64,000 bases of DNA from Rheinheimera sp. MM224 (GTDB lineage: Bacteria; Pseudomonadota; Gammaproteobacteria; Enterobacterales; Alteromonadaceae), in NCBI RefSeq assembly GCF_947090785.1, contig NZ_OX352320.1:1984001-2048000 (forward strand), read 5' to 3'. The translations under genes were made by a program, and so were the position numbers. Numbering within the stretch: position 1 is the stretch's first letter; each line of letters begins with the position of its first letter. Shown here in pieces: positions 16,798-24,859 of this stretch. Under the pieces are notes generated by a model, which saw only the letters and a program-made list of their open reading frames with translations, was not told where the DNA came from and searched no databases.

Positions 16798-17165
16798 AAC
16801 TGCTTAGCAAAGCGCAGCAACTGGCACAACGGCTTTATGTCTGGCGTTTTGGCTTAGTCTTTCTGGGGTTTTATGCGCTTGGTTTTGGGATTTATTATCT
16901 GCTGCAAGGCCCGTCTGTGGTGTTTGAAGTCGCCTTGTTATTATCCGTGGTATTACTTGGCTGGGTGTTATTGGCATGGCTTACTTTATTGCTGTTTCGA
17001 CAGTTGCCCGACTGGCAACAGCCCCAAAGTTTTTGGCAAAAATTAAAACAAGCAGCGCATAAATTATGGTACCAAGCCTTGCTTTGGGGTTGTCTGCTGC
17101 TTAGTATCGCCACCCTGTATTTAATGGCCAAAGCGCTGAAAGCTTTGGTCAGCCAACTGATTTGA
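16794..17165 (+). CDS. small integral membrane protein, unknown
   Basis: 123 aa with three hydrophobic stretches (about 18-40, 43-66 and 92-115) and a basic N-terminus. ATG 16794 overlaps the preceding stop (ATGA), so it is coupled to the possible-nuclease gene; earP starts 10 bases after it. No conserved motif was recognised. Its location between an unknown cytosolic gene and earP-efp gives no functional hint. Confidence 0.6.
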   Translation: MKLLSKAQQLAQRLYVWRFGLVFLGFYALGFGIYYLLQGPSVVFEVALLLSVVLLGWVLLAWLTLLLFRQLPDWQQPQSFWQKLKQAAHKLWYQALLWGCLLLSIATLYLMAKALKALVSQLI

Positions 17166-17175
17166 TAGGTAAAGC

Positions 17176-18330
17176 ATGCGCTGCGATTTGTTTTGCTCTG
17201 TGGTAGATAACTTTGGTGACATTGGCATTTGTTGGCGTTTAGCCCGGCAGTTGCAGAGTGAACATCAATGGCAGGTCACCTTGTGGGTCGACGATTTAGT
17301 CAGCTTTCAGAAGATTTGCCATAGCGTGAACCCAGGCCTCGCCAGTCAGTTGCAACATGATGTGCTGGTACGGCATTGGACTGCTGTATTGCCGAAGCTT
17401 ACAGCAGCAGACAGACCGGATTTGGTGATTGAAGCTTTAGCCTGCACTATTCCGCCATCTTATTTAGAGTGGATGGCTTCTTTTACTGACAAACCTCTGT
17501 GGCTGAATCTGGAATACCTGTCGGCAGAAGATTGGGTGCATGGCTGTCATGCCTTGCCTTCGCCTCATCCGCAGTTACCTCTGCAGAAGTATTTCTTTTT
17601 CCCGGGTTTTACCGCGCAAACCGGTGGCTTATTAAGAGAGCATGGGCTGGTCGATACTTTGGCAGAATTAAACGGTTCAGCGCAGTTGCAACAGCAGTTT
17701 TGGCAAGGGCTTGGCCTGTTGGATGCGATGCATTATCAGCGAAAAATCTCGTTATTTGCTTATAGTCAGGCACAGATCCGCCCATGGCTTGAGCAATTGG
17801 CGAACTCAGCACAAACAACCTTACTACTGGTGCCACAAGGGCAACTGGCGACAGATTTAACCCAACTTTTCTCCGAACTTAAAACCGGGCGTTTTGACCA
17901 TAAGTCTTTAAGTATCCGCATTTTAAATTTTATGCCACAGCCTATGTACGATCAGTTGCTGGCTTGCTGTGATATTAATTTTGTCCGCGGTGAAGACTCA
18001 GTGATCAGAGCTCATTGGGCGGGTAAAGCTTTTATCTGGCAAATTTACCGACAGGAAGAGCAGGCACATTTAGTCAAACTACAGGCCTTTTTAGACAAGT
18101 ATCAGCAGCATGCCCCTGAACAACAAAAAGCCTGTATAGAAAAGCTGCATATGGCCTGGAATCTGGAGCAGGATATCAGCGCAGAATTCGCTTTATTCAG
18201 TAATTTTAGTGAACAAATTCAGATGCATAACAAAAAGTGGCAGGAATATTTAATTCAGCAGCAAGATCTTGCCAGCAACCTCGTGCGTTTTGCTGAAAAT
18301 AAACTTATAATGTCGCGCAATTTTTCCTAA
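17176..18330 (+). CDS. earP: EF-P arginine rhamnosyltransferase EarP
   Basis: 384 aa. EarP adds L-rhamnose from dTDP-L-rhamnose to an arginine of elongation factor P. The GT-B enzyme shows the signature VVDNFGDIGICWRLA with D11 and D15 (catalytic/nucleotide-site aspartates) and RGEDSVIRAHWAGKAFIWQIYRQEEQAH with E273, the residues shown to be essential in Pseudomonas and Neisseria EarP. efp begins 18 bases after its stop, the usual pairing. This replaces the EpmABC lysylation system of E. coli. Confidence 0.93.
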   Translation: MRCDLFCSVVDNFGDIGICWRLARQLQSEHQWQVTLWVDDLVSFQKICHSVNPGLASQLQHDVLVRHWTAVLPKLTAADRPDLVIEALACTIPPSYLEWMASFTDKPLWLNLEYLSAEDWVHGCHALPSPHPQLPLQKYFFFPGFTAQTGGLLREHGLVDTLAELNGSAQLQQQFWQGLGLLDAMHYQRKISLFAYSQAQIRPWLEQLANSAQTTLLLVPQGQLATDLTQLFSELKTGRFDHKSLSIRILNFMPQPMYDQLLACCDINFVRGEDSVIRAHWAGKAFIWQIYRQEEQAHLVKLQAFLDKYQQHAPEQQKACIEKLHMAWNLEQDISAEFALFSNFSEQIQMHNKKWQEYLIQQQDLASNLVRFAENKLIMSRNFS

Positions 18331-18348
18331 CAAGAAGATATTTCAATT

Positions 18349-18909
18349 ATGATGAAGACTGCTCAAGAAGTACGCGCTGGCCAGGTGATAATGGTCAACA
18401 ACGAGCCAATGGTTGTTCAGAAAGCTGAATTCAACAAATCTGGCCGTAACTCTGCTGTTGTAAAAATGAAGATGAAAGGTCTGTTAACTGGTGGCGGTCT
18501 TGAGACTGTGTACCGTGCTGACGACAAGTTCGAACAAGTCATGTTAGACACTAAAGAAGTGACTTATTCTTACTACGCAGATCCAATGTATGTATTTATG
18601 GATGCTGAGTACAACCAGTACGAAATCGAAGCTGATAACATGACTGAAGCTCTGAAATATCTGGTTCCGGATATGCAGTGTTCAGTAGTTTTCTACGGCG
18701 AGCGCGCTATCTCTGTTGACTTACCTCCATTCGTAGTACGTGAAGTTGTTTACTCTGAACCTGCTGCCCGTGGCGACACTTCAGGTAAAGTCATGAAGCC
18801 AGCTAAGCTGGACACAGGTTTCGAATTAATGGTTCCTGCTTTCGTTGAAATCGGCGACAAGATTGAAATCGATACCCGTACTGACGAATACCGCAGCCGC
18901 GCTAAGTAA
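18349..18909 (+). CDS. efp: elongation factor P, arginine (rhamnosylated) type
   Basis: 186 aa with three beta-barrel domains. EF-P relieves ribosome stalling at proline stretches. The modification loop reads KSGRNSA; Arg is residue 33 from ATG 18349 (32 from ATG 18352), matching the Arg32 rhamnosylation site of Pseudomonas rather than the lysine of E. coli EF-P, and agreeing with the adjacent earP. An AAGAAG ribosome site lies at 18332-18337. A palindromic element follows. Confidence 0.96.
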   Translation: MMKTAQEVRAGQVIMVNNEPMVVQKAEFNKSGRNSAVVKMKMKGLLTGGGLETVYRADDKFEQVMLDTKEVTYSYYADPMYVFMDAEYNQYEIEADNMTEALKYLVPDMQCSVVFYGERAISVDLPPFVVREVVYSEPAARGDTSGKVMKPAKLDTGFELMVPAFVEIGDKIEIDTRTDEYRSRAK

Positions 18910-18926
18910 TTAGCCCGTTGCCGGCC

Positions 18927-18979
18927 AAGGGGTCAGAGTCATTGATTTGCTGATAGCGGATTAATGACTCTGACCCCTT
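18927..18979. repeat. GGGGTCAGA-type inverted repeat after efp
   Basis: 17-base perfect arms (18927-18943 and 18963-18979; outer part AAGGGGTCAGAGTCATT) enclose a 19-base loop, followed by a T-rich tract. The outer block GGGGTCAGA is shared with the palindrome after glnS, so these look like copies of one dispersed family and could serve as terminators. Confidence 0.8.
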
Positions 18980-19029
18980 TGTTTTTTGTGTCGTTATTTT
19001 TCTGAACCACTTCTTTTTAAGGAATTCTG

Positions 19030-19542
19030 ATGAGCATTATTTCAACCCGTATCGATGGCCTTGAGCTTCGTTTGGCGACTGAAGCTGATGTGCCCGCTAT
19101 TTTAAGTTTTATTCAGCAACTGGCTGACTATGAAAAGCTGTCGGATCAGGTGGTAGCCACTGAACAAAAGCTGCGTGATACCTTATTTGCTGACAACCCT
19201 TATGCTGAAGTGGTACTGGCAAATTATCAGGGCAAAGACGTAGGTTTTGCGCTGTTTTTCCATAACTACTCGACCTTTTTGGCCAAACCAGGAATTTATC
19301 TGGAAGACTTATTTGTTGAGCCAGCTTGCCGTGGCGTGGGTGTTGGCAAAGCTTTGATCACCTATCTGGCGAAGCTGGCGGTAGAACGTGATTGTGGCCG
19401 TCTGGAATGGTCCGTGCTGGATTGGAATCAACCCGCTATCGACTTCTATCAGTCTTTAGGTGCTGTGATGCTACACGACTGGCGCATTAACAGGGTGACT
19501 GGCGCTACTTTAACGCAAATGGCGGAGCTGTTCCCGGCTTGA
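19030..19542 (+). CDS. GNAT-family N-acetyltransferase (SSAT-like)
   Basis: 170 aa. ATG 19030 follows AAGGAA. The GNAT core shows ELRLATEADVPAI (beta1/alpha1), YLEDLFVEPACRGVGVGKALI (motif A, acetyl-CoA pyrophosphate loop with Q/RxxGxG/A variant RGVGVG) and LEWSVLDWNQPAIDFYQSLGA (motif B). LEDLFVEP and WSVLDWN are typical of the spermidine/spermine or thialysine acetyltransferase group, so a polyamine-like amine is a reasonable but unproven substrate. One base separates it from the convergent NamZ-type gene. Confidence 0.87.
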   Translation: MSIISTRIDGLELRLATEADVPAILSFIQQLADYEKLSDQVVATEQKLRDTLFADNPYAEVVLANYQGKDVGFALFFHNYSTFLAKPGIYLEDLFVEPACRGVGVGKALITYLAKLAVERDCGRLEWSVLDWNQPAIDFYQSLGAVMLHDWRINRVTGATLTQMAELFPA

Positions 19543-19543
19543 T

Positions 19544-20740
19544 TCATTTCGGCGTGACTGTTTCCTGCTCTGCAGGACGATCCGGATACAGCAAATAGGG
19601 CTGGCGTTGTTGCCTGAAGCGTATGAGTTCACTCTGCCAGCTCTGACGAATTTGTGCTTCACTCCAGCCTTGTTCAATCTGTTGCCTGAGCTTATGGCTG
19701 CCAGAGAGTTTGTCCATAAAATCAGGTGAGTTAAATAGCTTTAGTTGATGTTTTGCAAAAAGTGCCTGCGCCTGAATTAAATAACTTAAATCCAGACCTC
19801 CGGCTTTTACGCTGCGTAAATCCAGCCCCAACACCAACTGATTTTTCAGTGGTGGGTTCAGCGCAGCGCCAGCTTTGGAAACAGGACTAAAGGCAAAAGG
19901 GCCTAAAGGCGGATTGGTGTAACCCAGCACCTGAAATGGAAAATCAGTACCACGGCCAATGCTGAAAGGCGTGGCTTCAAAAAATCCTAATGATGGATAC
20001 AAGGCCACAGCCTGAGCATTCGGCAGATTCGGACTTGGCCGCACGGGCAACTGATACGGCATATCCCGCTGATAGTTTTTTACCGGCAACACATACAGCT
20101 TTAATTGCGCAGCCTTATTAATCCAGCCTTCGCCTTTGATCATCAACGACAGTTCACCCAGTGTCATGCCATGTAAAAGTGGGATAGGGTGCATCCCAAC
20201 AAAAGACTGGTAGTGTTTATCAAGCACAGGACCGTCAACATAAGCGCCGTTGGGGTTGGGTCTGTCCAATACCAGCAATGGAATATTCTGCTCTGCAGCT
20301 GCTTCCATCACATAATGCAAAGTGGATAAATAGGTGTAATAACGTACGCCAACATCCTGCAAATCAAAAATCAGCAGGTTGATATCTTTCAGTGCTTCTG
20401 CCGTTGGTTTTTTGTTTTTGCCATACAAAGACAACACTGCGACACCAGTCTGTGGATCTACGCTGTTATCCACTTTTGCACCGGCATCGGCGGTGCCACG
20501 AAAACCATGCTCAGGCGAGAATACCGTTTTGACTGCAAGGTCTTGTTGCAGCAATAGTTCCAGCAGATGGGTATCGCCCACAAGCGAGCTTTGATTCACC
20601 ACCAGAGCTATATGTTTTGCTTTTAGCTCAACAGGGGAGATATCAGGCTGAGTGACTAACTGCTGAGCTGCTGTTTGTAGCTCTTTAGTGTCGGCAAAGC
20701 AGGTCGCTGCGAAACAGAGCAGCAGCATTAAATAACGCAT
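19544..20740 (-). CDS. NamZ-type exo-beta-N-acetylmuramidase (DUF1343)
   Basis: 398 aa with a signal peptide (about 1-16). The family signature is clear: ALVVNQSSLVG, VKTVFSPEHGFRG, INLLIFDLQDVGVRYYTY, LLVLDRPNPNG and VRPSPNLPN...ALYPSLGFFEAT. NamZ removes terminal MurNAc from peptidoglycan fragments, releasing it for uptake. The start shares one base with the upstream symporter stop, so the pair is coupled: the symporter probably imports the product or substrate. Periplasmic location by signal peptide. Confidence 0.88.
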   Translation of the reverse strand: MRYLMLLLCFAATCFADTKELQTAAQQLVTQPDISPVELKAKHIALVVNQSSLVGDTHLLELLLQQDLAVKTVFSPEHGFRGTADAGAKVDNSVDPQTGVAVLSLYGKNKKPTAEALKDINLLIFDLQDVGVRYYTYLSTLHYVMEAAAEQNIPLLVLDRPNPNGAYVDGPVLDKHYQSFVGMHPIPLLHGMTLGELSLMIKGEGWINKAAQLKLYVLPVKNYQRDMPYQLPVRPSPNLPNAQAVALYPSLGFFEATPFSIGRGTDFPFQVLGYTNPPLGPFAFSPVSKAGAALNPPLKNQLVLGLDLRSVKAGGLDLSYLIQAQALFAKHQLKLFNSPDFMDKLSGSHKLRQQIEQGWSEAQIRQSWQSELIRFRQQRQPYLLYPDRPAEQETVTPK

Positions 20741-22329
20741 CAGGCTGGTACTCCATTAAGTTCTGTTTGCGCCACTGCATCGCTGTTTTTTCCTAGCTGA
20801 CAAATAACAAAAGAGCAGGCAAAACCTATACACAATTGCCAGCTAAAGGCTAAATCAAACTGCCAGCTGGTCGGTAAATAATAGCTTTGTAGATAAGGCT
20901 GCATCAGAAGCGTGATGACAAAGCCGCCAATTAATGCAGCTAATACGGAAGCCGGACTGCCACGCTGACTAAAGAGCGCGCTGGCATAGACCCCAAGTAA
21001 ACCACTGTAACTAAATACCATCACACCCAAAGCAAAAGTCAAAAGTGGCATATCGCTGCTTTGTTGCCAGTAAAAACACAGCAGCGCCATCAATGCTAAA
21101 GCCAGAGCGCACAGCAACATAGACCAACGTGCAGCACTCACATAATGCTGTTCTGTCTTCGCTTGTCGTTGTTGCTGCCAGGGCTTATACAAGTCCTGAA
21201 TAATCACAGAAGCCATAGAGTTTAAGCCAGATGTCAGTGTTGACACTGCTGCAGCTATCACGCCTACTGTGACTAAACCACGCAAACCAGCCGGCATTTC
21301 ATGCAAAACGTAATACATAAACACAGTGATATTTTCACCGCTGAATTGACTGCTTTGCATCACAGCACCAGACCCAGCCATCAGATCGGGCCGTTGATAA
21401 AAGATATGCAGTAAAAAACCAATCAGCATAAAGACCAGCGTGACAGGCACCACTAACACCACAGACCAGATAATAGCCAACGAACCCTGACGGGCATTTT
21501 TGCAGGTTAAAGCGCGTTGAGTCAGATCCTGATCCAAACCATAGGAGGCGATATAAAGCAAAAACAAGCCGGTTACACTGGAGTAAAGCGTAAAAGCACT
21601 GGCTGAACTGAAATCCCAGCTGGTGTCTATCAAGGTCAGTTTACTGGCTGCATTATGCGGCGGATGCTCTAAGGCCTGCCAGACCGTTGAAAAATCGGCA
21701 GGAATAGAGCTCCATAAATACAACAGCACCAGAACTGCTGCCCCGACATAAACAAAACACTGAAAAGCATCACCATAAATCACAGATTTAATGCCACCAA
21801 AAATCGAATACAGCAACGAAACCAGGCAAAGCAGTGCTATGGACCAAATGACATGCTGCAAGGCTATATCGGTAAATAAAATCATCGACACTGCGATAGC
21901 TGCCATATAAAGCCTGGCACCGTTGGCAAAAATACGGCCAAACAAATACATCAAGCCGGCCTGTTTTTTCGCTCTGCTGCCAAAACGTAACTCAAGCAAT
22001 TCATACACTGTGCTGACTTTGTAGCGATAAAATCGTGGGATCAGAAAATAACCAACGAAAAAGGCTGCCATTAAGGCTCCAATGTTACTGGCGAGGTAGG
22101 TCAGATTGCTACGATAACCAATATCAGGTCCGCCTAAAAAAGTCGCAGCAGATTGTGCAGTGGCCAGAACTGAAATAGCGGCCAGCCAGGTGGGCATGCT
22201 GTTGCTGCCAATAAAATACTCCTGACTGTTTTTTGCGCCAGAGCGATTGATCCACCAGCCAGTCAGGGCCAGCAGCACAAAATACAAAACAAACATCAGC
22301 CAGTCTAAAGTGGCAAAAGTGGAGGTCAT
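20740..22329 (-). CDS. sodium:solute symporter (SSS family), probable cell-wall sugar importer
   Basis: 529 aa, about 13 membrane helices. ATG at 22329 is chosen because GAGGA lies 4-8 bases upstream; ATG 22377 adds 16 residues but lacks a ribosome site. SSS-family segments include NSMPTWLAAISVLATAQSAATFLGGPDIGYRSN near helix 2, GIKSVIYGDAFQCFVYVG, and GLVTVGVIAAAVSTLTSGLNSMASVIIQDLYKPW around helices 8-9 (the Na2-site region with Ser/Thr). Coupling by one-base overlap with the NamZ gene suggests a MurNAc-containing sugar or muropeptide substrate, which is an inference from context. Confidence 0.85.
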   Translation of the reverse strand: MTSTFATLDWLMFVLYFVLLALTGWWINRSGAKNSQEYFIGSNSMPTWLAAISVLATAQSAATFLGGPDIGYRSNLTYLASNIGALMAAFFVGYFLIPRFYRYKVSTVYELLELRFGSRAKKQAGLMYLFGRIFANGARLYMAAIAVSMILFTDIALQHVIWSIALLCLVSLLYSIFGGIKSVIYGDAFQCFVYVGAAVLVLLYLWSSIPADFSTVWQALEHPPHNAASKLTLIDTSWDFSSASAFTLYSSVTGLFLLYIASYGLDQDLTQRALTCKNARQGSLAIIWSVVLVVPVTLVFMLIGFLLHIFYQRPDLMAGSGAVMQSSQFSGENITVFMYYVLHEMPAGLRGLVTVGVIAAAVSTLTSGLNSMASVIIQDLYKPWQQQRQAKTEQHYVSAARWSMLLCALALALMALLCFYWQQSSDMPLLTFALGVMVFSYSGLLGVYASALFSQRGSPASVLAALIGGFVITLLMQPYLQSYYLPTSWQFDLAFSWQLCIGFACSFVICQLGKNSDAVAQTELNGVPA

Positions 22330-22511
22330 GCTTCCTCTGCTGGCTCTGTTGGCCAGTTGATTGATTTCAGTTGCCATTGAAGCTTATTCATTATCTGTTG
22401 GCAAGGGCTGATTCAAGCTACGAATATCAGTTAAAATTTTGTGCGATTAATGTACGAAATTAACAATTGGCGTTCTGTTTCAAGGCAGACTCTGGCATAA
22501 TAGAGTTACTG

Positions 22512-22525
22512 TGCAAACGGTTACA
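22512..22525. promoter_or_regulatory. LacI-family operator-like site
   Basis: TGCAAACGGTTACA is a pseudo-palindrome with a central CG (five of seven pairs match), the layout of LacI-family operators in gammaproteobacteria. It lies just after the -10-like CATAAT and 180 bases upstream of the symporter-NamZ operon on the other strand, so it could control either transcript. Confidence 0.35.
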
Positions 22526-22741
22526 TCAGTAAAATTGAAACTTTTTGATGATAGGCTGATTAACTTACAGTGCTAATGACTAAAGTTCAGCAGAGCTAAT
22601 GGCCCTGTATCGTTTTAGTTCGGGTGCGACCGGACTAAATATTTCGTAGCAAATATGGATTTTTGATACGGAAATAGGGTGTATACCCGCATTCTTGATG
22701 AATGTCCTGAAACAGCAGAACCCTTTTTCTATTGGGTTTGC

Positions 22742-22772
22742 AAAGGCCAGTCCTGGTGACTGGCCTTTTTTT
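22742..22772 (+). terminator. rho-independent terminator of intergenic RNA
   Basis: An 11-bp perfect stem (AAAGGCCAGTC, 22742-22752), loop CTGGT and the complement 22758-22768 are followed by a T run to 22772. It faces the + strand although no + strand gene precedes it within 3 kb, which is the main evidence for an RNA gene here. Confidence 0.85.
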
Positions 22773-22890
22773 GATTTTAAAAAGCCTTGCCTGCGAAATA
22801 AAAATCTACAGGCTAAACTATTTTATTACGCAATACTTTGATCCAGGTCGCCTTTAGTTAAGGTAGCCACAAAACCACTAAGGAATCTTT

Positions 22891-24813
22891 ATGTCGGTAC
22901 AGCGCAAATTTATGTTAACACTCACCGGCCTGGTTCTACTGGCGATGCTGGGTTCCATAGTTGTGATTTCGTTTAGTAAATATCAGGAAATAGAAAGCTC
23001 GGTTAACACAGACAAAGACCGTCTGAACCGCGAAATTACCAATATCTTAACTATTACCGACAGTCTGCTGAGCCAGCAAGTGCAAAGCAGCATGAAGCTG
23101 TTTCGTAAGCGTATTGCTGATGTCGGGCCTGTATCCCAAGGTGAGACTTTATCTTTTGGCTCACAGCAAGTGCCGGATTTAGTGTTAGGAAGTGTAGGTC
23201 AGGGCAACAAATACCAGTTAGTGGACGATCTGACCGCTATTATGGGCGGCACTGCGACCCTTTTTAGCCGCACTGGTGATGATTTTGTACGTATATCGAC
23301 AAACGTTGTCACAGATACAGGCCGGGCGACCGGGACTTTATTGGCCCCTACAGGCGCGGCTATGGCGGCGATACGTCAAGGCAATGCTTTTTATGGTTCA
23401 GTGGATATTTTAGGCAACCCTTTTGTCACTGGCTATGAACCTTTGACCAATGCACAAAGTGAAGTGGTTGGTATAGGTTATGTGGGCTATAAGGCAGATT
23501 TAGAAGCCTTGCGTCAATTGCTGGCATCCAGTCGCTTACTGACTTCAGGTTTTGTGGCTTTGCTTGACAGAAACGGTGCTATCCGGGCTCAGTCCAGCCA
23601 TATCAAGGCAGAAGAGTTGGAGCAGATCCTGAAAACGAAAAATCCGGATTGGACCATTCAGACTGAACAGTTTGCACCTTGGGGTTATCAGATTGTATCT
23701 GCGTATTCCAACGATGAACTTAGTGGTGAAGTGCGTGGCAATGTGATTAAAAGCTCGGCTGCCATTGCTGCAGGCGCCGCTATTTTATTATTGGTCGTGT
23801 ACTGGTTAACTCATAGCATAGTGGTCACCCGTGTAAACGATACCATCAGAGCCATTAAAGCCATTACCGAAGGTGAGGGCGATTTAACCCGTCGTTTTTC
23901 TAATTACAGCACTGATGAATTTGGTGAAATGGCGCGCTGTTTTGACCAGCTACTGGAGCAACTGCGGTTAACTATAGTGGAGCTGAGTTCTATGACTCAT
24001 GGTCTGGTACAAGCTTCAGTAGAGCTGGCTCATGTGGCAGAGGAGTCCAGTGCTGAAGTCGTCAAGCAAACCTGTGATTTAGAAGTGACAGCTTCTTCTG
24101 TTCATGAGTTGGCGACTACAGCTTCTGTGGTGGCTCACAATGCAGAGCAGGCAGAGCAGGCCAGTGTTGAGGCCTCGCGTTTGACTCAGGGCGCTATGAA
24201 AACTCTGGAAGCCTCTGTCAAAAATGCCGCACAGCAGTTATTGGATTCTCAGCAATCTCAGCGTTCAATTGCAAGCTTATCAGCCTCAAGCGCTGAAATA
24301 GGCAAAGTATTAGAAGTGATTAACACCATAGCGGAGCAAACCAACCTGCTGGCGTTAAATGCTGCTATTGAAGCCGCCAGAGCCGGTGAGCAAGGCCGTG
24401 GTTTTAGTGTGGTTGCCGATGAAGTTCGTTTATTGGCTGGCCGTACCCAGTCTTCTACCGGCGAAATTAAACGTATGATTGAGCAGTTGCAGCAAGGTGT
24501 AAACGAAGTGCAGACATTAAATTCGACTGCACAGGCAACTGTAAAAGACAACGAAGTCAAAGCTTCTGAGGCAAGTAGCGCTATGGATTTAGTGCTCAAA
24601 GCCATAGAGGAAATTAATCATCTGAACAGCCAAATCAGTACAGCTGCGGCAGAGCAACGTGATGTGGCGGACGGCGTGAGTCAAAAAACCAACCATATCC
24701 ATACGGCTGCGCAACAAAATGCAGTACACAGCGCCACGACAAAAGATTCCAGTCAGGGCTTAAAGCGTATAGCTGAGGATTTTAGCGCTGTATTGTCGAA
24801 GTTTAAGGTGTAA
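22891..24813 (+). CDS. methyl-accepting chemotaxis protein, Cache-HAMP-MA type
   Basis: 640 aa. An N-terminal membrane helix (about 8-30) precedes a periplasmic sensor of some 250 residues resembling the Cache_3-Cache_2 fold ([47 protein letters not shown]). A second helix follows at about 290-312, then HAMP, then a signalling coiled coil with the hairpin tip [32 protein letters not shown]. Cache sensors bind small organic ligands directly. No CheR-tethering pentapeptide is seen at the C-terminus (ends LSKFKV). A single-gene transcript ending at a terminator shared with the convergent PBP4 operon. Confidence 0.9.
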   Translation: MSVQRKFMLTLTGLVLLAMLGSIVVISFSKYQEIESSVNTDKDRLNREITNILTITDSLLSQQVQSSMKLFRKRIADVGPVSQGETLSFGSQQVPDLVLGSVGQGNKYQLVDDLTAIMGGTATLFSRTGDDFVRISTNVVTDTGRATGTLLAPTGAAMAAIRQGNAFYGSVDILGNPFVTGYEPLTNAQSEVVGIGYVGYKADLEALRQLLASSRLLTSGFVALLDRNGAIRAQSSHIKAEELEQILKTKNPDWTIQTEQFAPWGYQIVSAYSNDELSGEVRGNVIKSSAAIAAGAAILLLVVYWLTHSIVVTRVNDTIRAIKAITEGEGDLTRRFSNYSTDEFGEMARCFDQLLEQLRLTIVELSSMTHGLVQASVELAHVAEESSAEVVKQTCDLEVTASSVHELATTASVVAHNAEQAEQASVEASRLTQGAMKTLEASVKNAAQQLLDSQQSQRSIASLSASSAEIGKVLEVINTIAEQTNLLALNAAIEAARAGEQGRGFSVVADEVRLLAGRTQSSTGEIKRMIEQLQQGVNEVQTLNSTAQATVKDNEVKASEASSAMDLVLKAIEEINHLNSQISTAAAEQRDVADGVSQKTNHIHTAAQQNAVHSATTKDSSQGLKRIAEDFSAVLSKFKV

Positions 24814-24829
24814 AGCCAACAGGCGACTT

Positions 24830-24858
24830 AAAGAAGCAGGTTGTGGCCTGCTTCTTTT
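24830..24858. terminator. bidirectional terminator
   Basis: An 11-bp stem (AAAGAAGCAGG, 24830-24840), loop TTGTGG and complement 24847-24857 has T on one side and A on the other. It separates the chemoreceptor from the convergent PBP4 operon. Confidence 0.85.
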
Positions 24859-24859
24859 A

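Larger units (their letters stand above)
22508..22772 (+). ncRNA. candidate structured non-coding RNA with own terminator
   Basis: No gene lies in 22330-22890. Within it, a CATAAT -10-like sequence (22496-22501, no good -35) is followed by about 265 bases with consecutive hairpins. One is TTTAGTTCGG...CCGGACTAAA near 22615-22640; others are GGGTGTATACCC, CATTC-TTGAT-GAATG and ACCC...GGGT (22680-22740). The run ends in a strong terminator at 22742. The chain of hairpins plus terminator implies a discrete RNA or a terminated leader of the chemoreceptor gene, 118 bases further on. It did not match GEMM, 6S, Spot 42 or CsrB patterns. Bases 22773-22890 hold the chemoreceptor promoter region; nothing else was seen. 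Confidence 0.4.

Noticed and set aside
22508-22772. A cyclic-di-GMP (GEMM) riboswitch or 6S/CsrB RNA
   Set aside because: The conserved GEMM core sequences and repeated GGA loops are not there, and the 6S single-stranded bubble was not seen.
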